Positions 6,311-6,699 of a DNA stretch of 6,699 nucleotides are shown here, piece after piece. The notes under the pieces were generated by a model. That model had not been told where the DNA came from. It was given only the letters and a program-made list of their open reading frames with translations, and did no database searches. Position numbers and translations under genes: made by a program. The DNA comes from Tannerella sp. Its GTDB lineage: Bacteria > Bacteroidota > Bacteroidia > Bacteroidales > Tannerellaceae. Position 1 is the stretch's first letter; the number at the start of each line of letters is the position of its first letter. Location: positions 1 to 6,699 of the forward strand of contig JAISWC010000334.1 in the NCBI GenBank assembly GCA_031271245.1. Direction: 5' to 3'.

Positions 6311-6345
6311 CTCATTCTCCATTCTCCATTCTCCATTCTCAATTC
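6311..6345. repeat. Tandem repeat, five 7-base units (TCCATTC consensus)
   Basis: The 35 bases split exactly into CTCATTC, three copies of TCCATTC, and TCAATTC, so the inner units are perfect and the outer ones each differ slightly. On the minus strand the array reads as AATGGAG units. It overlaps the last bases of the glutaminyl cyclase gene: the TGA stop (6339-6341) is made by the repeat. A partial relative, ATTCTCCATTC, lies at 1731-1741 in the cusB-porX spacer. Confidence 0.85.
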
Positions 6346-6699
6346 CTGAAGATGACGTGCAGGACGGTCTGTCCGACGGCTTTCAGCGTTTCGCGGTCGA
6401 TGTTGTCCATTGTGTCGTGCTGCGTATGCCAGTAGTGTCCGAATCCGTGAGGCGTATCCGGGTCATAATTGATAATGTCCAGACAGGGGATATTGCGCCC
6501 CCGAATCACATAGAAGTGGTCATCGACCACGCTGCCGCCACTGCGATTGATGAAATACTTTCCGTATCCCAAGTTGCGAGCGGTGCTCCAAACATGTTCG
6601 ACCGTCGGCGCCGCATAGCGCACCGAAGTATATTCCTTGTAAAACGTGGCGCCGCGTGCGCCGACCATATCCAGCAGAATCCCGTATCCGGCGCTGTAG
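6339..6699 (-). CDS. Type II glutaminyl cyclase, M28-like zinc enzyme (C-terminal part, cut by the window edge)
   Basis: This enzyme cyclises N-terminal glutamine of exported proteins to pyroglutamate, in the periplasm or at the envelope. Only the last 119 residues are visible; the frame stays open to the window edge, so the internal ATG at 6668 is not the start. Counting from the first visible whole codon, the fragment holds LLDMVGARGATF (D10), VDDHF (D59-D60), IPCLDIIN (70-77) and YWHTQHDTMDNID (W90, H91). These line up with the animal glutaminyl cyclase stretch LLDLIGA..TF (catalytic D248), the DDH motif (D304/D305) and the WHT motif with zinc ligand H330. That pattern favours a cyclase over an M28 aminopeptidase. 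The first zinc-ligand region and the signal peptide lie outside the window. sufE follows on the same strand after 71 bases. Confidence 0.9.
   Translation of the reverse strand, partial: YSAGYGILLDMVGARGATFYKEYTSVRYAAPTVEHVWSTARNLGYGKYFINRSGGSVVDDHFYVIRGRNIPCLDIINYDPDTPHGFGHYWHTQHDTMDNIDRETLKAVGQTVLHVIFRN

Noticed and set aside
6311..6345. CRISPR array
   Set aside because: Units are 7 bases with no spacers; this is a simple tandem repeat.

Overview
The window looks like chromosomal DNA of a GC-rich member of the Bacteroidales. The evidence is gene content (a PorX-type response regulator with a PglZ domain, a CusB-type metal-efflux adaptor of the Bacteroidota kind, a type II glutaminyl cyclase), the near absence of Shine-Dalgarno sites, A-rich leaders, and one good match to the Bacteroidota -7 promoter box TAnnTTTG. 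Genes look GC-rich by eye and the spacers are clearly AT-richer. A Tannerella- or Parabacteroides-like host would fit, but the species cannot be fixed from this sequence.

Layout. (1) 25-1554 (+): periplasmic adaptor of a copper/silver RND efflux pump, with an N-terminal heavy-metal-binding motif and a C-terminal HMA domain ending in a CCKY tail. (2) 1555-1824: AT-richer spacer with short repeats. (3) 1825-3375 (+): porX, regulator of the type IX secretion system (T9SS), followed after 6 bases by tsaE (3382-3810, +), an ATPase for tRNA t6A synthesis. (4) 3854-5355 (-): the mlaE-mlaF lipid-transport permease/ATPase pair, joined by a TAATG stop/start overlap and converging on tsaE. A TACCTTTG -7 box just upstream supports a shorter mlaE than the longest open frame. 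(5) 5387-5835: about 450 bases of AT-rich DNA with no convincing gene, holding a 13-base direct repeat. (6) 5836-6267 (-): sufE, sulfur-transfer partner of the SufS cysteine desulfurase, with a GTG start. (7) 6311-6345: five 7-base tandem repeats that overlap the stop codon of the next gene. (8) 6339-6699 (-): C-terminal part of a type II glutaminyl cyclase, running off the window.

How the genes relate. Several act on the cell envelope: metal efflux, T9SS regulation, phospholipid transport between the membranes, and formation of N-terminal pyroglutamate on exported proteins. TsaE and SufE are housekeeping. All complete genes keep the catalytic or binding residues I looked for. I see no phage, transposase, CRISPR array, toxin-antitoxin pair, tRNA or rRNA, and no strong case for a new system. 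The least explained parts are the AT-rich block at 5387-5835 and the intergenic repeat motifs.
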